DNA of 35,312 nucleotides from Sphingopyxis sp. RIFCSPHIGHO2_12_FULL_65_19 (GTDB lineage: Bacteria > Pseudomonadota > Alphaproteobacteria > Sphingomonadales > Sphingomonadaceae): assembly GCF_001830555.1 (NCBI RefSeq), contig NZ_MIAM01000008.1:18402-53713 (forward strand), read 5' to 3'. Shown here piece by piece: positions 7,537 through 16,561 of the stretch; position 1 is the first letter of the stretch, and each line of letters starts with the position of its first letter. Under the pieces are notes generated by a model that was not told where the DNA came from, did not search any database, and saw nothing but the letters and a program-made list of their open reading frames with translations. A program made the translations under genes and the position numbers.

Positions 7537-9849
7537 ATGTTTGACGTGAAAAAAGTATCGATCGAGTGGGGCGGTGAAACGCTGACGCTCGAAACGGGCA
7601 AGGTTGCCCGTCAGGCCGATGGCGCGGTTGTCGCGACGCTCGGCGAAACGATGGTCCTGGCCGCGGTCACCGCCGCCAAGACGGTCAAGGAAGGGCAGGA
7701 CTTCTTCCCCCTGACTGTCCACTATCAGGAAAAATATTCGGGCGCGGGCCGCATTCCCGGCGGCTTTTTCAAGCGCGAGCGCGGCGCGACCGAAAAGGAA
7801 ACGCTGGTTTCGCGTTTGACCGATCGTCCGATCCGTCCGCTGTTCCCCGAAGGTTTCTATAACGAAATCAACGTCATTGCCCAGGTTCTGAGCTATGACG
7901 GCCACAACGAGCCCGACATTCTGGCGATGGTCGCCGCGTCGGCTGCGCTTACCATTTCGGGCGTGCCCTTCATGGGCCCGATCGGCGCCGCGCGCGTCGG
8001 TTATGTCGATGGCGAATATATCCTGAACCCGACCGACGCGCAGGTTGTCGAAGGCGACCTCGACCTGGTCGTCGCTGCGACGTACGACGCAGTGATGATG
8101 GTCGAATCCGAAGCCAATGAGCTGTCGGAAGAGATCATGCTCGGCGCCGTGCTGTTCGCGCACGACGCGTGCAAGGAGGTCGTCAAGGCGATCGTGAAGC
8201 TGGCCGAACAGGCTGCCAAGGATCCCTGGGACATGGCCGAACAGGCCGACCTGACCGCGGCCAAGGACAAGCTGAAGAAGCTGATCGGCAAGGACATCGC
8301 CGCCGCGTACAAGCTGACCGACAAATCGGCCCGCTCGAACGCGCTGAACGAAGCCCGTGCCAAGGCCAAGGAAGCTTTCGCCGACGCCGCGCCGCAGGAC
8401 CAGATGGCCGCCGGCAAGCTGATGAAGAAGCTGGAAGCCGAAATCGTTCGCGGCGCCATCCTGAAGGACGGCAAGCGCATCGACGGCCGCACGACGACGC
8501 AGATTCGTCCGATCGTGGCCGAAACGCACTTCCTGCCCCGCGCGCATGGCTCGGCGCTGTTCACGCGCGGCGAGACGCAGACGATCGCGACCTGCACCTT
8601 GGGCACCAAGGACAGCGAGCAGATGATCGACGGCCTGAACGGCCTCAGCTACTCGAACTTCATGCTGCACTATAACTTCCCGCCCTATTCGGTCGGTGAA
8701 GTGGGTCGTTTCGGGGCGCCCAGCCGCCGCGACATCGGCCATGGCAAGCTCGCCTGGCGCGCGCTGCACGCGGTGCTGCCGACGAAGGACGAGTTCCCCT
8801 ATACCATCCGCATCACCAGCGACATCACCGAGTCGAACGGCTCGTCGTCGATGGCGTCGGTTTGCGGCGGTTCGCTTGCCATGATGGACGCCGGCGTTCC
8901 GCTGAAGCGTCCGGTTTCGGGTATTGCGATGGGCCTGATCCTCGAAGGCAAGGATTTTGCGATCCTGTCCGACATCCTGGGCGACGAAGATCACCTTGGC
9001 GACATGGACTTCAAGGTCGCGGGCACGTCCGAAGGCATCACCACGATGCAGATGGACATCAAGATCGCGGGCATCACGCGCGAGATTTTTGAAGCTGCTC
9101 TGAACCAGGCCAAGGAAGGCCGCGCGCACATCCTCGGCGAAATGGCGAAGGCGCTGGGCGAAGCCCGCACCGAGCTGTCGGCGCACGCGCCGCGCATCGA
9201 AACGATGCAGATCGACAAGGCGAAAATCCGCGACGTCATCGGCACCGGCGGCAAGGTGATCCGCGAGATCGTCGCGACCACCGGCGCCAAGGTCGACATC
9301 GACGACGAAGGCCTGATCAAGATCTCGTCGAGCGATCTCGACCAGATCGAGGCTGCCCGCAAGTGGATCAGCGGCATTGTCGAGGAAGCCGAAGTCGGCA
9401 AGATCTATGACGGCAAGGTCGTCAACCTGGTCGATTTCGGGGCGTTCGTGAATTTCATGGGCGGCAAGGACGGCCTGGTCCACGTCAGCGAAATCGCCAA
9501 CGAGCGCGTCGAGAAGGTCGCTGACGTCCTGAGCGAAGGCCAGGAAGTCAAGGTCAAGGTTCTCGAGATCGACCAGCGCGGCAAGGTTCGCCTGTCGATG
9601 CGCGTCGTCGATCAGGAAACCGGCGAAGAACTGGAAGACACCCGCCCGGCGCGCGAACCGCGCGGCGACCGCGGACCGCGCCGCGACGGTGAAGGCCGTG
9701 GCGATCGTGGCCCGCGTGGCGGCGGTGGCCGTGATCGCGGCCCGCGCCGCGACGGCGGCGGCGAAGGCCGCGGCGACCGTGGCCCGCGCCGCGAACGCAG
9801 CGAAGGTCCGGAAGACCAGGGTCATGTGCCCGACTTCCTGAAGGACTAA
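7537..9849 (+). CDS. pnp: Polyribonucleotide nucleotidyltransferase (PNPase)
   Basis: PNPase degrades RNA 3' to 5' by phosphorolysis and is a core part of the RNA degradosome. The 770-residue product has two RNase PH-like domains (first with [12 protein letters not shown]-like text [13 protein letters not shown]; second with [14 protein letters not shown] and [16 protein letters not shown]), a KH domain with GTGG ([15 protein letters not shown]), and an S1 domain ([18 protein letters not shown]). A tail from about residue 704 is made of repeats of [10 protein letters not shown], an RG-rich extension not needed for catalysis. AAGGA precedes the ATG. The 192-nt GC-rich leader has several potential hairpins, as expected for a gene that autoregulates through its leader in other bacteria. 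Confidence 0.97.
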   Translation: MFDVKKVSIEWGGETLTLETGKVARQADGAVVATLGETMVLAAVTAAKTVKEGQDFFPLTVHYQEKYSGAGRIPGGFFKRERGATEKETLVSRLTDRPIRPLFPEGFYNEINVIAQVLSYDGHNEPDILAMVAASAALTISGVPFMGPIGAARVGYVDGEYILNPTDAQVVEGDLDLVVAATYDAVMMVESEANELSEEIMLGAVLFAHDACKEVVKAIVKLAEQAAKDPWDMAEQADLTAAKDKLKKLIGKDIAAAYKLTDKSARSNALNEARAKAKEAFADAAPQDQMAAGKLMKKLEAEIVRGAILKDGKRIDGRTTTQIRPIVAETHFLPRAHGSALFTRGETQTIATCTLGTKDSEQMIDGLNGLSYSNFMLHYNFPPYSVGEVGRFGAPSRRDIGHGKLAWRALHAVLPTKDEFPYTIRITSDITESNGSSSMASVCGGSLAMMDAGVPLKRPVSGIAMGLILEGKDFAILSDILGDEDHLGDMDFKVAGTSEGITTMQMDIKIAGITREIFEAALNQAKEGRAHILGEMAKALGEARTELSAHAPRIETMQIDKAKIRDVIGTGGKVIREIVATTGAKVDIDDEGLIKISSSDLDQIEAARKWISGIVEEAEVGKIYDGKVVNLVDFGAFVNFMGGKDGLVHVSEIANERVEKVADVLSEGQEVKVKVLEIDQRGKVRLSMRVVDQETGEELEDTRPAREPRGDRGPRRDGEGRGDRGPRGGGGRDRGPRRDGGGEGRGDRGPRRERSEGPEDQGHVPDFLKD

Positions 9850-9872
9850 GCGCTTCGATTATCGGACAAGAG

Positions 9873-9904
9873 AAGGGGCTGCCGAGAGGCGGCCCCTTTT
9901 TTTT
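9873..9904 (+). terminator. Intrinsic terminator of the truB-rpsO-pnp unit
   Basis: GGGGCTGCC / GGCGGCCCC make a 9-bp stem (one G-T pair) with a GAGA tetraloop, directly followed by eight T residues. It begins 23 nt after the pnp stop. Confidence 0.93.
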
Positions 9905-9953
9905 GGCGCCGCCAATGTTAGGAATGGAGCAAATTGGCAGGGGGCGTGGGCCG

Positions 9954-10781
9954 ATGCGTAAATGGGCGATGCTGTGTCTGGGGGCCGCCGCGATTGCCGT
10001 GTCGGGCCTCGTCGGTGTCCCGACCAGCGCCTGTGCCTGCGTCGGCCCGATGCCCGACAGCGAATTGCGCGCCTTGATCCAAAAGGCCGACAAAGGCGAC
10101 GTTCGCGCCACGGGGCAAGTCTGGCAGGAATATGCCCTCGTTCGCGAGGATGTGCGGCGCGGCAAGATTTGGGCGAGCCGTGCCATCCGTGTCGGCGACC
10201 CCGATACGATGGAGTTCATGTCCGACAAGTGGATGTGGGAAGGCCAGCGCACCCCGGAAAAACGGTACAAGCTGGTTTTCTACGATGCCGCGATCCGTTT
10301 GCTGGAGAACGGCTATCGCAATCGCAACATGCTTTCCACATGCGATGCGGGCGGTATGAACGAGCGATATTTTTACGTCGCGCAGCTTCGCAGCGCCCGC
10401 GCCGCACTCGAAACCGCGCGCAGCGGACCTTCCATATGGATTCAGCGCGCAGGCAAAGGCAGTTCATCGGCCGCTTATCATGTTGCCAACCATTATTTCT
10501 GGGTCGAACTCGATCAGACGCGACGCGGCCAGTGGGAGCGCCGCGCGTCCGAACTTGGCGACCCCATGTATGCCGGGCGCATCGTCGACCAAAGACCAGA
10601 GGCCGATGACATGCGCGACATCGACCGCGCCCTCCGGCAGAAGGTCGTCATTGCCAGGCTGGGCGATCGCTGGGTCCAGCATGCCGTGACGGCGGAGCTT
10701 CAGCAGCGCATGGTTCTGACGCGCCATTTTGCGAGCGGTAAGAGCGGGAAGCCAAAAGGACTGAGCTGCACCAACGCCTAG
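9954..10781 (+). CDS. Secreted protein with degenerate Sel1-like repeats
   Basis: A 275-residue protein with an N-terminal signal (MRKWAMLCLGAAAIAVSGLV) and cysteines CAC right after it. Two segments resemble degenerate Sel1/TPR-like repeats: KADKGDVRATGQVWQEYALV followed by RRGKIWASRAIRVGD, and RAGKGSSSAAYHVANHYFWV followed by RRGQWERRASELGD. Such repeats usually bind other proteins. The ATG at 9954 is selected because it starts the signal sequence; the longer frame from 9903 runs through the pnp terminator. It stands alone between the pnp terminator and a convergent gene. The family is not one I recognise. Confidence 0.75.
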   Translation: MRKWAMLCLGAAAIAVSGLVGVPTSACACVGPMPDSELRALIQKADKGDVRATGQVWQEYALVREDVRRGKIWASRAIRVGDPDTMEFMSDKWMWEGQRTPEKRYKLVFYDAAIRLLENGYRNRNMLSTCDAGGMNERYFYVAQLRSARAALETARSGPSIWIQRAGKGSSSAAYHVANHYFWVELDQTRRGQWERRASELGDPMYAGRIVDQRPEADDMRDIDRALRQKVVIARLGDRWVQHAVTAELQQRMVLTRHFASGKSGKPKGLSCTNA

Positions 10782-10884
10782 GGTCCAGGCCCTAAGAACC
10801 GCGCGGCGCGTGCCGCTTGGCTCGATGGCAATAAAGACGCAACTGGTCAGCCCGCGGCGGCATCGTGGGGGCGCTTCGGTCGAA

Positions 10885-11577
10885 TTATTTTGTTTCGATC
10901 CCCGCGATCCGGTTCCCGGCATCTTCGCGATAGAGCGACCAGTCGGCAGGGCATTTGTTCACCGCCCTGGGCAGGCCCTGCATGCCTTCGGTGATCCAGC
11001 AATCGTTGAAGATCGAGCAATAGCAGGACCGGACTTTGAGCTTCCATCGCTCCTTGTTCAGCGCCTGCCACACTTTTTCGGATGCGGCGCTGCGCGGGAA
11101 GCTGACGAATTCGATGGTTTCGCCGGGCCGCACGGCAATCCCGGTCGAGGGTGACGTCGAAAAGCGCAGCGCGCGCGGCTCGGCTTGGGTGCAGCACGTC
11201 CTCAGCAATTCGAGCGGAGTGCTGATCGGCTTGCCCTCATAGCGGATTTCGATGGGGCCCAGGATTGCGGGACCGACGCCATTGTTGGTCAGCGTCAGCG
11301 CGATATCCTGATTGCCTTCCTCGTCCCCGTTGCTCGTCCCGAATGTGACGAAGGGCATGACGCCGCCGGTCTGCATCTTCTGCGTCGCATCAGCCTGGAC
11401 GAACGCAAACCAGGCGAGCGCGAGCGAAGCGATCAGTGCGGGCAAGCCGATCAGGAAATGGGCGACCGTGATGAACGGCAGATAGCGCAGGAAGCGCGAG
11501 CCGATTTCGGCGGCTGGCGGGGCGGGTGCGGGGACGGTCGGTTCCGGCGCGGCGTCGGGTTTCGGCGTCTCGGTCAT
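10885..11577 (-). CDS. Single-pass membrane protein of unknown function
   Basis: A 230-residue protein: a proline/alanine-rich N-terminus (residues 1-26), one transmembrane helix (FITVAHFLIGLPALIASLAL, about 36-58), and a C-terminal domain that begins GGVMPFVTFGTS and includes ALTLTNNGVGPAIL, a beta-sandwich-like strand pattern, plus cysteines CC, CYC and two more that may form disulfides in the periplasm. GGAGAG upstream supports ATG 11577 (the adjacent ATG at 11580 is also possible). It is divergent from the TonB receptor at 11706 and convergent with the previous gene. I do not recognise the family. No clear terminator is seen in 10782-10884. Confidence 0.75.
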   Translation of the reverse strand: MTETPKPDAAPEPTVPAPAPPAAEIGSRFLRYLPFITVAHFLIGLPALIASLALAWFAFVQADATQKMQTGGVMPFVTFGTSNGDEEGNQDIALTLTNNGVGPAILGPIEIRYEGKPISTPLELLRTCCTQAEPRALRFSTSPSTGIAVRPGETIEFVSFPRSAASEKVWQALNKERWKLKVRSCYCSIFNDCWITEGMQGLPRAVNKCPADWSLYREDAGNRIAGIETK

Positions 11578-11644
11578 CATGGCTCTCCATCGGGTCCCGC
11601 CGCTGCCTAACGCGCCTTTTTCCATTTTCCAATCCGCGCTGTTG

Positions 11645-11661
11645 TTGACAATGGTTCGCAA
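11645..11661 (+). promoter_or_regulatory. Fur-box-like palindrome on the TonB receptor promoter
   Basis: TTGACAATGGTTCGCAA is symmetric as TTGnnAAnnnTTnnCAA and resembles the 7-1-7 Fur box (TGATAATnATTATCA), best in the left half. Its first six bases, TTGACA, also form a perfect -35 hexamer; a weak TAGGCC at 11669 would be the -10. Iron repression of the TonB/PepSY pair is inferred. Confidence 0.5.
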
Positions 11662-11705
11662 TAGCGACTAGGCCGCCCGCGAACATGTAACCTGTGGGGG
11701 CCTCG

Positions 11706-13766
11706 ATGAAAATTCGCACCAAGATCCTGATGAGCTGCGCCACCGCGCTCGCGCTGGCAAGCCATGCCGCCCAAGCGGAGGAAGGCGAAGCCGCATCGAC
11801 GGGCGACATCGTCGTGGTCGGTGCGCTGACCGACGTCGAGATCGACCGCGAGGAAATCGAGATCATCCAGGCGAACGACCTGGCCGACCTGTTCCGCGGC
11901 GTTCCGTCGGTATCGGTCGGTGGCGGGGTCGGGGTGGCGCAGAAGATATATGTCCGCGGGCTCGAGGATTCGTTGCTGAACGTGACGATCGACGGGGCGC
12001 CGCAGCGCGGCACGCTGTTCCACCATATCGGCCGCGTGACGATCGAGCCCGAACTGCTGGAAACCGTCGATGTCCAGGCCGGCCCGGGCGAGGCAACCGC
12101 GGGGTTCGGCGCGGTCGGCGGGGCGATTCGCTTCCGCACGCGCAACGCCGTCGACATGTTGCAGGATGGCCGCGACATCGGCGGCATCGCAAAGGCCGGC
12201 TGGTTCAGCAACGACGGTTATAAGCTGAGCGGCACCGTCTTTGGCCGCATCGCCGGCGATATCGGTATCCTCGCCTCCTACGTCCATGTGAACCGTGACC
12301 CCTATCGGGATGGCGACGGGGTGCGCCAGCTTGCGACCGGGGCCGAGCAGAATCTGGGGTTTGTGAAGGTCGGCGGCGAACTGGGCGGCGGTCACCGCGT
12401 CACCGCCAGCTACGAACAGCGGCGCGAAAGCGGCCGCTTCGGCCAGCGGCCGAATTGGCCCGTGCTCGCCGGTGATCGCCTGTTCGAGGCCAGGGGCAAG
12501 CGGCAGACCGCCGTGCTGAACTATGGCTATGAAGGCGACAGCGGCGTGGGTGTCGAGGCGACGGGATATTGGACGCGCACCAATTTCTCGCAGGATCGCT
12601 TCGATCGCTGGGGGCTCTATGGCGCCGAAATCGAAACCTGGGGCTTCGACGTTCGCGCCAGGTTTGCGATCGCGAACCACGACATCACCGTCGGTGCCGA
12701 GCATCGCCGCGACGAAGTGACGAGCGAATATCTTGGCGATCCGGCGATGTGGCAGCCGTGGGCATGGGACCCTGCGGTCGGCCGTTTCGTTGAAAAAGGG
12801 TCGCTGATGGGCGTCTATGTCCAGGACCATTGGCGCGCCGCCGAACCGCTGCTGATCAGCTTTGGCGCGCGTTACGACGCCTATGACCTTGACCAGACGA
12901 CCTATCGCACCGGCACGAAGAGCGACGGGCTGAGCTTCAATGTCGGTGCCGAGCTGGAGCTTGTGCCGGGCCTCAGCGTCAATGCCGGTTTCGCAGAGGC
13001 GTTTCGCGGCAAGGAAATCGGCGATGCCTTCACGCTGGAAAAGCGTCCGGGGCGCCTGTCGCTGTCGCCGACGCTCCGGCCCGAACGCGTCGATAACATC
13101 GAAGGCGGCGTGAAATATGATCTTGGCGGCTTCACCGCGTCGGCGGTCTATTATGAGATGACGATCGACGAAGTCATCCTCGACCAGCTGGGGCGCGACG
13201 CCGCGCAGCCGATCCAGGACGCGGTCTATTACGAGAATGTCGGCAAGTTCAAATCGAAGGGCATCGAGCTGCGCGCCGGGTATCGCGCTGGCCCCTTCAG
13301 CATCGACGGCTATTATAATCACTATGATTCGCGGCTGAACGGCAACCGGATCGAGGGTTATGAGCATATCGCGCTCGGCAATTCGATGGGGGACAATTGG
13401 TCGGTGACCGCCGGTTTCCAGCCGAACGATCATGTCAATTTCCGCGCCAGCCTGACCCGCTATGACGATCTCGACAATATCGAGGTGCTGTTTCGCGAGG
13501 TGCAGCTTTATCCCGACGATATTTCGGAAACGCAGTTCATCGACAAGCCCGGCTATACCACGGTCGACCTGTTCGGCAGCTGGCGCCCGTTCGGGACCGA
13601 TCGGCTGGAATTGCAAGCGGCGGTCTATAACCTCTTCGACAAGCGCTATATCGCGCATGCCAGCGTCGCGGATTACGGCCAGATCGGCCTGCCCGATTAT
13701 GCGATCGTGTCGGGGCTGCCCGAACCGGGCCGCAACGTCCGCCTGACCGCGTCTATTCGCTTCTGA
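11706..13766 (+). CDS. TonB-dependent outer-membrane receptor
   Basis: An energised outer-membrane transporter of 686 residues. It has a signal peptide (to about AAQA), a TonB-box-like DIVVVGA, a plug domain with IYVRGLEDSLLNVTIDGAPQ and ELLETVDVQAGPGEA, then a long beta barrel ending NVRLTASIRF with the terminal aromatic residue typical of barrel proteins. The plug resembles receptors with the pattern YVRGxEDxxLNVTIDG...FHHxG; I cannot assign the substrate. A Fur-like site upstream and the coupled PepSY gene suggest iron-chelate or heme uptake. The ATG at 11706 starts the signal peptide; the one at 11694 is less likely. Confidence 0.92.
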   Translation: MKIRTKILMSCATALALASHAAQAEEGEAASTGDIVVVGALTDVEIDREEIEIIQANDLADLFRGVPSVSVGGGVGVAQKIYVRGLEDSLLNVTIDGAPQRGTLFHHIGRVTIEPELLETVDVQAGPGEATAGFGAVGGAIRFRTRNAVDMLQDGRDIGGIAKAGWFSNDGYKLSGTVFGRIAGDIGILASYVHVNRDPYRDGDGVRQLATGAEQNLGFVKVGGELGGGHRVTASYEQRRESGRFGQRPNWPVLAGDRLFEARGKRQTAVLNYGYEGDSGVGVEATGYWTRTNFSQDRFDRWGLYGAEIETWGFDVRARFAIANHDITVGAEHRRDEVTSEYLGDPAMWQPWAWDPAVGRFVEKGSLMGVYVQDHWRAAEPLLISFGARYDAYDLDQTTYRTGTKSDGLSFNVGAELELVPGLSVNAGFAEAFRGKEIGDAFTLEKRPGRLSLSPTLRPERVDNIEGGVKYDLGGFTASAVYYEMTIDEVILDQLGRDAAQPIQDAVYYENVGKFKSKGIELRAGYRAGPFSIDGYYNHYDSRLNGNRIEGYEHIALGNSMGDNWSVTAGFQPNDHVNFRASLTRYDDLDNIEVLFREVQLYPDDISETQFIDKPGYTTVDLFGSWRPFGTDRLELQAAVYNLFDKRYIAHASVADYGQIGLPDYAIVSGLPEPGRNVRLTASIRF

Positions 13767-14887
13767 TGGCTGGCGCGGCCGTCCGGCGGCGGCCGCGCCA
13801 TGCGCTGAAGCTGTGGCACCGCTGGTTCGGGCTCCTCGCCGGGCTGTGGCTTGCGCTGCTCGCGCTCACCGGCATCGCGGTCACCTTTTACGATGAACTC
13901 GACAGCGCGCTGAACGCCGATTGGCGGACGGTGCCCGCATCGGCGGAGCGCGCGCCCATCGGCGATGCGGTTGCCGCGGCCGAACGCGCGCTGCCCGGCT
14001 TTGCCCCGAACATGATCGAGCTGCCGGGCCATGCCAAGGACAGCCTGTGGATGATGGGCCGCATGTCCGTCGCGGGCGGCCAGCGGCCGGTGCAGGTCTT
14101 TGCCGATCCGCGCGACGGGTCGATCCTTGGCTGGCGCGAAAGCGGCGCGATCATTTTCGACCGCCGCCATGCGATGGACATCCTCTACGGCCTGCATATC
14201 GACCTGCTCGCGGGACCCTGGATGACCTGGTTCTTCGGGCTCGTGTCGCTGCTGTGGGTCATCGATCACGCGATCGCGGCGATGCTGTCCTTTCCCAAAG
14301 GCATGCACTGGCTGCGCGCGTTTCGTACCCAGGGGCGGCGCGGCAGCCTGAAGCGGCTGTTCGATTCGCACCGCGCGTGGGGCCTCTGGTTCCTGCCCGT
14401 AACGCTTGTCCTCGCGGTGACGGGCGTCACGCTCGCCTGGCCCGACGACAGCCGCGAGGCGGTCGCGCTCGTCTCGCCAATCAGCGGCCGCCTCCACGAA
14501 AGCATGGCCGACGTGCCGCAGGGCGGGGCGCGGACGATCGGCGTCGATGCGGCGATGGCGAAGATTATCCGCGACACCGGCGGGCGCGTCCACAGCGTCC
14601 GGCTGTTTCCCGATCATGGAGTGTATGCGGTGCGCACGTTCGACGCGCGCGATCGCGACGACCAGGGGCGGCTGTGGCACTATGTCGCGATGGACGACGG
14701 GCGGATCACCGGGACGCGGCATGACAATGGCACCAGCGCCGGCGACCAATTCTTTGCCTGGCAATATCCGCTCCATTCGGGAAAGGCGTTCGGGCTCGGC
14801 GGGCGCTTGCTGGTGCTGTTCGGTGGTATCGTGTCGCTCTGGCTGTGTCTCAGCGGGGTCAGGCTGTGGTGGCGTCGTCGGCGATGA
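13766..14887 (+). CDS. PepSY-associated membrane protein (PiuB-like)
   Basis: A 373-residue inner-membrane protein whose TGATG overlap with the TonB receptor implies translational coupling. It opens LKLWHRWFGLLAGLWLALLAL, (described as the first helix, about 17-40, with conserved His18), followed by a periplasmic PepSY part (VFADPRDGSILGWR), helices near 150-172 and 205-225, and a last helix near 345-370 ending WWRRRR. Proteins of this type accompany siderophore receptors and some are ferric-siderophore reductases; that role is inferred here from context. Confidence 0.88.
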   Translation: MAGAAVRRRPRHALKLWHRWFGLLAGLWLALLALTGIAVTFYDELDSALNADWRTVPASAERAPIGDAVAAAERALPGFAPNMIELPGHAKDSLWMMGRMSVAGGQRPVQVFADPRDGSILGWRESGAIIFDRRHAMDILYGLHIDLLAGPWMTWFFGLVSLLWVIDHAIAAMLSFPKGMHWLRAFRTQGRRGSLKRLFDSHRAWGLWFLPVTLVLAVTGVTLAWPDDSREAVALVSPISGRLHESMADVPQGGARTIGVDAAMAKIIRDTGGRVHSVRLFPDHGVYAVRTFDARDRDDQGRLWHYVAMDDGRITGTRHDNGTSAGDQFFAWQYPLHSGKAFGLGGRLLVLFGGIVSLWLCLSGVRLWWRRRR

Positions 14888-14939
14888 GGCGCGGCAAAAA
14901 GGCTCGCGCTCGCCGCCGCTTTGCGCTTAATATCGGGCC

Positions 14940-15662
14940 ATGCTGACGATATTTCCCGCTTTTGTCCTGGCGGCAGCGCAGATGGCGCCTGCTACCGTCC
15001 CGGCGCCCGCGCCGCGCCCGCAAACCGTGCGACCGATGATGGCGCCGCCGCCGCCACCGCCGCCGCTGCCCGTCCCGCAGGTCGAGGCGCCCGAAACGCG
15101 CCCCCATGTCGCGCTGGTGACCGACGCGGGCACGATCATCGTTCGGATCGAGAATAAACGCGCGCCGGTCACGGCCGCAAATTTCCTCCGCTATGTCGAT
15201 ACCAAGCGGATGGACGGGTTCAAATTCTATCGCTCGACGAAAAGCTGGGGTCCGGCGAACCAGCTTGTCCAGGCAGGCAATCGCGGCGACGCGCGCAAGA
15301 ATTTTCCGCCGATCGCGCATGAACCGACAAAGGCCACCGGCCTGACCAACTGCAAGGGTGCGCTGTCGATGGCGCGGCTCAACCCCGGCGATGCGACAAG
15401 CGATTTTTTCCTGCTGCTGTCGGACATCAAGGGTTTCGATTCGGAAGCCGTCGGCGGCGACGGCGCGGGCTTCGCGGTGTTTGGCGAAATCGTCGCCGGC
15501 GCCGACGTCGCTGCGGCAATCTTCAACGCCCCGATCTCGCCCACCGCGGGCGAGGGGGTGATGGTCGGCCAGATGCTCGACCCGCAAGTGACGATCAAGA
15601 CCGCCCGCCGCGTTCCCGCACCGGCCGACGCGCCCAAGGGGTGCGTCGTAAAAGCGCCGTAA
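14940..15662 (+). CDS. Cyclophilin-type peptidyl-prolyl isomerase, exported
   Basis: Assists protein folding by isomerising proline bonds, probably in the periplasm. The 240-residue product has a short hydrophobic N-terminus, a proline-rich linker (residues about 17-50, with a run of eight P near MAPPPPPPP), then the cyclophilin fold: HVALVTDAGTIIVRI, FKFYRS (keeping the active-site Arg), GALSMARLNPGDATSDFFLL and FAVFGEIVAGADVA. Compared with typical FHRVIPGFMIQGG, the loop is longer and the Phe/Met positions are changed, and SQFF is SDFF, so activity may be reduced. A TAATAT hexamer lies 6 nt before the ATG with no ribosome site. Confidence 0.9.
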   Translation: MLTIFPAFVLAAAQMAPATVPAPAPRPQTVRPMMAPPPPPPPLPVPQVEAPETRPHVALVTDAGTIIVRIENKRAPVTAANFLRYVDTKRMDGFKFYRSTKSWGPANQLVQAGNRGDARKNFPPIAHEPTKATGLTNCKGALSMARLNPGDATSDFFLLLSDIKGFDSEAVGGDGAGFAVFGEIVAGADVAAAIFNAPISPTAGEGVMVGQMLDPQVTIKTARRVPAPADAPKGCVVKAP

Positions 15663-15688
15663 CGCGGCGCCGGACCCCATCATTTATT

Positions 15689-15716
15689 TTGCGTTCATCC
15701 GCGCTGTGGCTATACC
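15689..15716 (+). promoter_or_regulatory. Possible bamD promoter
   Basis: TTGCGT (15689-15694) and TATACC (15711-15716) are separated by 16 nt and the -10 lies only 6 nt before the bamD ATG. If used, transcription would start at or next to the ATG, giving a leaderless message. There is no Shine-Dalgarno sequence to contradict this. Confidence 0.4.
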
Positions 15717-15722
15717 GCGCGC

Positions 15723-16517
15723 ATGACTCAACATGCCCCTTCGCGCGCGACCCTGCGCCTGCTCGCCGCCGCACTTGCGATTACCCCCATGCTGGCGGCC
15801 TGTGCCGGGGGCGGCAATGTCAAAAAGGATACGCGTTACGTCGCCCGCGACGTCAATACGCTGTACCGCGCGGCGCAGGACCGGCTCGATCGCGGCCAAT
15901 ATGGCCTCGCAGCGGCGCTGTTCGACGAGGTCGAGCGCCAGCATCCCTATTCGCCCTGGGCACGCCGCGCGCAGCTGATGAGCTCGTTCAGCTATTATAT
16001 GGACCGCGAATATACCCCCGCGATCGAGGCCGCGCAGCGATTTCTGGCGATCCATCCGGGCAACAAGGATGCGCCCTACGCTTATTATCTGATCGGCCTC
16101 AGCTATTATGAGCAGATCAGCGACGTGACGCGCGACCAGAAGATCACGCAGCAGGCGCAGGCCGCGCTGGGCGAAGTGATCCGCCGTTATCCCGACAGTC
16201 GCTATGCCTCCGACGCACGGCTCAAGGTCGACCTAGTTCAGGATCACCTTGCAGGCAAGGAAATGGAGATCGGCCGTTTCTACCAGCGCAGCTCGAACTG
16301 GCTTGCGGCATCGATCCGCTTTCGCGAGGTCGTCGACAAATATCAGACGACGAGCCACGCCGCGGAGGCCCTCTATCGCCTGACCGAATGCTATCTGGCG
16401 CTCGGCATCCCGGCGGAGGCGAAAAAATCGGCCGCCGTGCTGGGTGCCAACTATCCGGGCAATGAATGGTATGAGCGCGCCTATAAGCTGATGCAGAAGA
16501 ACGCCCCGAGCGCTTGA
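15723..16517 (+). CDS. bamD: Outer-membrane assembly lipoprotein BamD
   Basis: BamD is the essential lipoprotein partner of BamA in the machine that inserts beta-barrel proteins into the outer membrane. The 264-residue product has a signal peptide with lipobox LAAC (Cys27) and TPR repeats: LYRAAQDRLDRGQYGLAAALF, HPYSPWARRAQLMSSFSYY and the AIEAAQRFLAIHPGN segment, with the characteristic YYEQISDVTRDQ region. Length matches the family. It lies upstream of recN, a common alphaproteobacterial order (bamD-recN-ligA). The 44-nt gap before recN contains a LexA-like site, so recN likely has its own damage-inducible start. Confidence 0.95.
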   Translation: MTQHAPSRATLRLLAAALAITPMLAACAGGGNVKKDTRYVARDVNTLYRAAQDRLDRGQYGLAAALFDEVERQHPYSPWARRAQLMSSFSYYMDREYTPAIEAAQRFLAIHPGNKDAPYAYYLIGLSYYEQISDVTRDQKITQQAQAALGEVIRRYPDSRYASDARLKVDLVQDHLAGKEMEIGRFYQRSSNWLAASIRFREVVDKYQTTSHAAEALYRLTECYLALGIPAEAKKSAAVLGANYPGNEWYERAYKLMQKNAPSA

Positions 16518-16529
16518 TACTGCGCATAG

Positions 16530-16544
16530 ATTCTGCCTTTGTTC
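16530..16544 (+). promoter_or_regulatory. LexA-box-like site upstream of recN
   Basis: ATTC (16530-16533), seven bases, then GTTC (16541-16544) matches the alphaproteobacterial SOS box GTTC-N7-GTTC with one mismatch. It lies 17 nt before the recN ATG. recN is a standard SOS gene in other bacteria, which makes the match plausible. Confidence 0.5.
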
Positions 16545-16561
16545 TGCGGTAAGGGCGGGAC

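Noticed and set aside
9661-9800. Tandem DNA repeats considered as a possible CRISPR or minisatellite.
   Set aside because: They encode the RG-rich PNPase tail in frame, are imperfect, and have no spacers.
6958-9825. A 955-codon open frame on the minus strand opposite pnp, rpsO and truB.
   Set aside because: It is antisense to three conserved genes, is full of Ala/Arg/Asp-rich low-complexity text, and has no motif. High-GC codon bias often leaves the opposite frame open.
11607-13658. A 683-codon minus-strand frame opposite the first TonB receptor.
   Set aside because: Same codon-bias effect; no recognisable domain, and the plus strand codes for a clear barrel protein.
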